DNA of 64,000 bases from JBMOMT01 sp049324835 (lineage in GTDB: Bacteria; Chloroflexota; Anaerolineae; CAYNKW01): assembly GCA_049324835.1 (NCBI GenBank), contig JBMOMT010000027.1, forward strand, positions 1 to 64,000. Reading direction: 5' to 3'. The position numbers were made by a program, and so were the translations under genes. The number at the start of each line of letters is the position of its first letter. The stretch's first letter is position 1. Positions 60,398-64,000 of the stretch are shown here, in pieces. The notes under the pieces are model-generated. The model worked only from the letters and a program-made list of their open reading frames with translations, did no database searches and had not been told where the DNA came from.

Positions 60398-61360
60398 ATG
60401 ACTCGCTACATTGTTCGTCGCATCTTGTTCATGTTGCCGCTGCTTTTGGGGCTCAGCCTTTTTGTGTTTGTGTTGATTCGGCTGGCGCCGGGTGATCCCA
60501 CGCTGTTTTACCTTCCACCCGAACAGGCAGCCGACCCGGCGATTCGTTTGAGAGTCATGACTCGCCTGGGCCTGGATCAACCGATACACATCCAGTATAT
60601 CCGCTGGCTGGGCAACGCCCTTCAGGGGGATTTTGGCTTTGCCTATGGCTACGGAGAGCCAGTGCTCAGGCTCATCGGATCGCACGTGCCGGCCACGGCG
60701 CACTTGCAGTTTGCGGCTTTGTTTCTGGCTCTCATCGTTGCCATTCCCATAGGCATCATCTCTGCCACCCGGCAGTACTCGCTGCTGGATAACACCGTCA
60801 CGGTGTTTGCCTTTTTTGGCCTCTCGATGCCCAATTTCTGGTTTGCCCTGCTGCTGATGCTGCTTTTTGCGGTCAAATGGGATATGCTGCCGGCGGTTGG
60901 GGCGGGTTTGGACAAACCTCTTGTGGAACGGTTGAAATATTTCGTCATGCCCTCGGTGGTTCTGGCGTTCAACTATATGGCCACCTATGTTCGTTTTATG
61001 CGCTCCAGCATGCTGGAGGTCATCCGGCAGGATTATATCACCACGGCCCGGGCCAAAGGTTTGAGCGAGCACGGCATTCTCTACAGGCACGCTTTGAAAA
61101 ACGCCGTTCTGCCCGTGATCACAGTGGTGGGTATATCGGTGCCACGGCTGCTCGGCGGCTCGATCATCATCGAGAGCGTTTTCGCCTGGCCGGGCATTGG
61201 GCGTCTCGGCTACGATGCGGTGCTTCGGCGGGACTACCCCACCATCATGGGCCTCACCGTGCTGACGGCCACGTTCGTCATGATTGTCAACTTGCTGGTG
61301 GACATTCTTTATTCGTTCGTTGATCCGCGTATCGCCTATACCAGCAAGGAGCGGATGTGA
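60398..61360 (+). CDS. ABC importer permease, DppB/OppB family
   Basis: This 320-residue permease opens YIVRRILFMLPLLLGLSLFV, has LIRLAPGDPT and the EAA loop RSSMLEVIRQDYITTARAKG, and ends with the usual ILYSFVDPRI. It pairs with the DppC-like protein next to it and receives solute from the protein at 58477. GAGGAG lies upstream of the ATG. Confidence 0.92.
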   Translation: MTRYIVRRILFMLPLLLGLSLFVFVLIRLAPGDPTLFYLPPEQAADPAIRLRVMTRLGLDQPIHIQYIRWLGNALQGDFGFAYGYGEPVLRLIGSHVPATAHLQFAALFLALIVAIPIGIISATRQYSLLDNTVTVFAFFGLSMPNFWFALLLMLLFAVKWDMLPAVGAGLDKPLVERLKYFVMPSVVLAFNYMATYVRFMRSSMLEVIRQDYITTARAKGLSEHGILYRHALKNAVLPVITVVGISVPRLLGGSIIIESVFAWPGIGRLGYDAVLRRDYPTIMGLTVLTATFVMIVNLLVDILYSFVDPRIAYTSKERM

Positions 61361-61361
61361 T

Positions 61362-62246
61362 ATGGTCAAAGAGCTGACGAACGTTCAGTCGCCGGAGACT
61401 CGACACATTGGTGAGACCCTGCGCCTGTGGCGTGCCTTTCGGCGCAATCGCCTGGCGCTGGCAGGATTGATGACGGTTCTGCTCATCTGCCTGGTGGCGA
61501 TCTTGGGGCCACGGATCGCACCCTACGACTATGCTGAGCAGAACGTGCGTAACTGTGTCTGCCCACCCAACGCGGAGAATCTGCTGGGCACCGACCAATG
61601 GGGCCGAGACATTCTCAGCCGCATCATCGTCGGCAGCCGCGTCTCACTATCGGTGGGTATCGTGTCGGTGTTGATTCTGATCACCATCGGCGTCGCCATT
61701 GGGGCCGTCGCCGGTTACAATCGTCAACTGGATGGGCCGCTGATGCGTTTTGTGGACATGATGATGTCCATTCCGGGCTTCTTTTTATTGCTGACCATCG
61801 TGGCCCTCTTTGGGCCCAGCCTGCTCAACACCATGCTGGTCATCGGCCTGACCAGTTGGATGGGCACGGCGCGCCTGGTGCGGGGCCAGTTCCTCTCGCT
61901 GCGGGAAAAAGAGTTCGTCGAGGCCGCTCGCTGCGTGGGTGTGCCCGGCTGGCGCATCGTCGCCCGTCATCTGCTGCCTAACACCCTGGCCGTGATCATC
62001 GTCCAGGCCACGCTGTTCATGTCGCAGGCCATTCTCATCGAGAGCAGCCTCAGTTACCTGGGCCTGGGCGCCCAGCCGCCCACACCCAGTTGGGGCGGCA
62101 TGCTCAGCCAGGGACGCGATTACATGCGTCAGGCTCCGTGGGGCACGCTCTTTCCCGGCCTGGCCATCTTTGTCACGGTCATGGCCTTCAACCTGCTGGG
62201 TGATGGGCTGCGTGACGCCCTGGACCCGCACCTGCGCGGACGCTGA
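61362..62246 (+). CDS. ABC importer permease, DppC/OppC family
   Basis: This 294-residue permease has LLGTDQWGRDILSRIIVGSR, the EAA loop EAARCVGVPGWRIVARHLLP and the end LGDGLRDALDPHLRGR. ATG 61362 is chosen one base after the DppB stop, with AAGGAG in the end of that gene; the longer frame from 61284 would overlap it heavily. The next gene is an SDR, so no ATPase completes the operon. Confidence 0.9.
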   Translation: MVKELTNVQSPETRHIGETLRLWRAFRRNRLALAGLMTVLLICLVAILGPRIAPYDYAEQNVRNCVCPPNAENLLGTDQWGRDILSRIIVGSRVSLSVGIVSVLILITIGVAIGAVAGYNRQLDGPLMRFVDMMMSIPGFFLLLTIVALFGPSLLNTMLVIGLTSWMGTARLVRGQFLSLREKEFVEAARCVGVPGWRIVARHLLPNTLAVIIVQATLFMSQAILIESSLSYLGLGAQPPTPSWGGMLSQGRDYMRQAPWGTLFPGLAIFVTVMAFNLLGDGLRDALDPHLRGR

Positions 62247-62260
62247 AAAAGGAGGATGAT

Positions 62261-63022
62261 GTGAGACTTGCCGATCGCGTGGCCATCGTCACCGGCGCGG
62301 CGCGAGGCATTGGTCGCGGCATCGCGCTGCGCTACGCCGAAGAAGGGGCGGTAGTGGTCATCGCCGACATCCTGGACGACATGGGACGAGAGACAGCCGA
62401 GATGATCCGCCAGGCAGGCGGCCAGGCATTGGCTATCGAGATGGATGTCAGCCAGCGGTCAGAGGTAGAGTCGACGGTGGCCCAGGTGATGGCGACCTTT
62501 GGCCGGGTGGATATCCTGGTCAACGACGCCGGCATCACAGGCCGCATGCCCCTTTTGCAGATGACCGAAGACGATTGGGATCGTATGATCGACGTCAACT
62601 TGAAAGGGCCGTTTCTCTGCTCGCAGGCGGTGGTGCGAGAGATGATCGGCGCCGGCCGCAAAGGCAAGATCGTCAACATCGCTTCCATCGAATCAGAGGC
62701 CGCCTGCCCGGATCAGGCTCACTATGCGGCCTCCAAGGGTGGGCTGTTGATGCTGACCCGGGCGCTGGCCTACGATCTGGCGCCTTTCGGCATCAACGTC
62801 AACGCCATCGGGCCGGGCACCACCGATTCGGGCCGCGGCCATTTTGACGATCCGGCGGTGCGGGCGCGCTACGAGACGCGTATCCCCTGGGCACGTGTGG
62901 CCGTGCCGCGCGATATCGCCAATGCGGCAGTCTTTTTGGCCTCCGACGAGGCCGAGTATATCACCGGCACCATTTTGTACGTGGACGGTGGATGTCTGAT
63001 CAAATACGCGGGTGTTCAGTAG
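62261..63022 (+). CDS. SDR family oxidoreductase
   Basis: This 253-residue SDR has TGAARGIGRG, NDAG in place of the usual NNAG, Ser in NIASIESEA and YAASK. VIADILDD points to NAD. GTG 62261 follows AAAGGAGGATGAT and begins 14 nt after the permease stop, so it is part of that operon and may act on the imported compound. It is the fifth SDR in the window. Confidence 0.9.
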   Translation: MRLADRVAIVTGAARGIGRGIALRYAEEGAVVVIADILDDMGRETAEMIRQAGGQALAIEMDVSQRSEVESTVAQVMATFGRVDILVNDAGITGRMPLLQMTEDDWDRMIDVNLKGPFLCSQAVVREMIGAGRKGKIVNIASIESEAACPDQAHYAASKGGLLMLTRALAYDLAPFGINVNAIGPGTTDSGRGHFDDPAVRARYETRIPWARVAVPRDIANAAVFLASDEAEYITGTILYVDGGCLIKYAGVQ

Positions 63023-63061
63023 GGGCAAGATATGCCTCGCCCAGGTATGGAGGGAGATGCC

Positions 63062-64000
63062 ATGAAACTCTATCTGATCAACGGTTCTGTGATCGACTGT
63101 GTGACCGACGATCCGGCGCCCGTCGCCGCGACGGTGGTGGTGGAAGGTACCAGGATTGTGGGGGTGTACCGTGCGGACGGCCCGCCCGCGCCGCCGCCAA
63201 TGGAAGACGCAACCGTCATCGATCTGGCGGGCCGGTATCTGATGCCCGGCCTGTGGGACGCGCACTGCCATCCCGGCGGCATGATCCCCGATCCCAACCG
63301 TGAAGCCTGTTTCGAGACCGAGGCCGAGCGCACGCTGCGGGCCGTGCGCAACACGTCGGCGGCGCTCCATGTGGGCGTCACGGCCCTGCGCTCGGCGGGT
63401 GAGGCCAACTTTATCGACGTGGCTTTGCGCGACACCTACGCCAATCGCCAGCCGGCGGGCCTATGGAAAAAGGGCTACGCCGACAAGCGCCTGCTGGGGC
63501 CGCGTATGTTTTGTGCGGGCAAGGGATTACGCATCACCGGCGGGCATGGGGCCAACGGGCGCGTGCAGCCCATGTACCTGGACCCGGCGCTGGAGGTGGA
63601 TGGCGCCGACGAGGCGCTCAAGGCGGCGCGTTACGTCATGAAAATGGGCGTCGATTGGGTCAAAATTTGTATCACCGGTGGCATCGCCGGGGTGCGCGAA
63701 GGTATGGGCGAATCGCAGATGACCTTCGATGAGATCAAAGCGGTGTGCGACGCCGCGCACAACAAGGGACTCAAAGTGGGCGCTCACACCGGCGCGGCCG
63801 CCGCGGCCAGGTTGGCCGTCAGGGCCGGTTTGGATGTGGTGGAACACGGCTACGAGCTGGATCGCGAGGTGTGCGACATGATGGCCGAGCGGGGGGTGTA
63901 TTACTGCCCCACGCTGTCGGTGACGCACGACGAGGAGTATATGCGGCGTTGGGAGTGGCCTGAATATTCGCTGCGCCGGGCGTTGGAAGGAGCCGAGAGG
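63062..64000 (+). CDS. Amidohydrolase family protein (partial, runs off the window)
   Basis: At least 313 residues are visible from ATG 63062, with no stop before the end. An N-terminal beta-sandwich (MKLYLINGSVIDCV, VVVEGTRIVGVY) leads to a TIM barrel. The first metal motif is LWDAHCHPGG, then VKICITGGIAGV (possible bridging-Lys region), GAHTGAAAAARLAV and EHGYELD, as in imidazolonepropionase-like and prolidase-like amidohydrolases. It would hydrolyse an amide or dipeptide bond in a cyclic or acylated compound. GGAGGGAGATGCC precedes the start. It shares a strand and probably a transcript with the SDR and importer. Confidence 0.88.
   Translation, partial: MKLYLINGSVIDCVTDDPAPVAATVVVEGTRIVGVYRADGPPAPPPMEDATVIDLAGRYLMPGLWDAHCHPGGMIPDPNREACFETEAERTLRAVRNTSAALHVGVTALRSAGEANFIDVALRDTYANRQPAGLWKKGYADKRLLGPRMFCAGKGLRITGGHGANGRVQPMYLDPALEVDGADEALKAARYVMKMGVDWVKICITGGIAGVREGMGESQMTFDEIKAVCDAAHNKGLKVGAHTGAAAAARLAVRAGLDVVEHGYELDREVCDMMAERGVYYCPTLSVTHDEEYMRRWEWPEYSLRRALEGAER

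Noticed and set aside
1..64000. tRNA, rRNA, phage or transposase genes
   Set aside because: No cloverleaf with a TTCGA-type arm, no rRNA core sequence and no DDE, HUH or integrase motif was recognised while reading; a covariance-model scan could not be run.

Overview
The window reads as a high-GC (roughly 60%) bacterial chromosome segment, most likely from the Chloroflexota (Anaerolineae/Caldilineae-like). The main clue is three solute-binding lipoproteins whose lipid anchor is followed by a Val/Lys/Glu-rich tether (repeats of the type EVIEKVVTQV...KETV), a style typical of that phylum. The placement is an inference. No rRNA, tRNA, CRISPR array, transposase or phage gene was seen.

Region 1 (1-5082, minus strand) is a nitrogen-oxide operon. 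In transcription order it encodes two small zinc-ribbon proteins, a SAM methyltransferase, a DUF1858 redox-disulfide protein, a lipoprotein joining cupredoxin, cytochrome c and heme-d1 propeller (NirS-like), a YgbA-type protein, a broken membrane gene and the small, CuA-less and truncated subunits of a heme-copper oxidase/NO reductase. A CRP/FNR-type palindrome sits near -41.5 of its predicted promoter. A consensus sigma-70 promoter drives a divergent FMN-dependent dehydrogenase.

Region 2 (6.4-24.3 kb) looks devoted to peptide and 2-oxoacid use: an M32 carboxypeptidase, three M24 peptidases, two oligopeptide-type ABC permease pairs, a family 5 binding protein, a flavin reductase-like protein, an MFS transporter, a VOC protein and a four-gene 2-oxoacid:ferredoxin oxidoreductase operon with an unusual GltD-like/ferredoxin fusion. 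Region 3 (25-33.7 kb) adds a second family 5 binding protein, two tandem LivJ-like proteins without signal peptides, an aminotransferase and a complete polar amino-acid ABC transporter.

Region 4 (33.7-47.5 kb, plus strand) is the most interesting part. It is an acyl-CoA catabolic cluster: an old-yellow-enzyme reductase with an incomplete Fe-S motif, three SDRs, a class III CoA-transferase, a thiolase, AtuA split into two separate genes, a Liu/Atu-like enoyl-CoA hydratase, a MaoC hydratase, and the three parts of a transcarboxylase (5S-like, 12S-like, biotin carrier). No biotin carboxylase is encoded. I infer an ATP-independent carboxylation step, with oxaloacetate as possible CO2 donor, acting on a branched or terpenoid enoyl-CoA. 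Classical methylmalonyl-CoA:pyruvate transcarboxylation is the alternative.

Region 5 (47.7-64 kb) repeats the theme: a second amino-acid ABC transporter, an SDR, a second enoate reductase, a divergent B12 mutase large subunit, a thiolase, a DUF885 protein, a third family 5 ABC importer, an SDR and an amidohydrolase running off the end. None of the three oligopeptide-type importers has its ATPases here, whereas both amino-acid importers do. Short dispersed palindromes and two MITE-like elements lie between genes.
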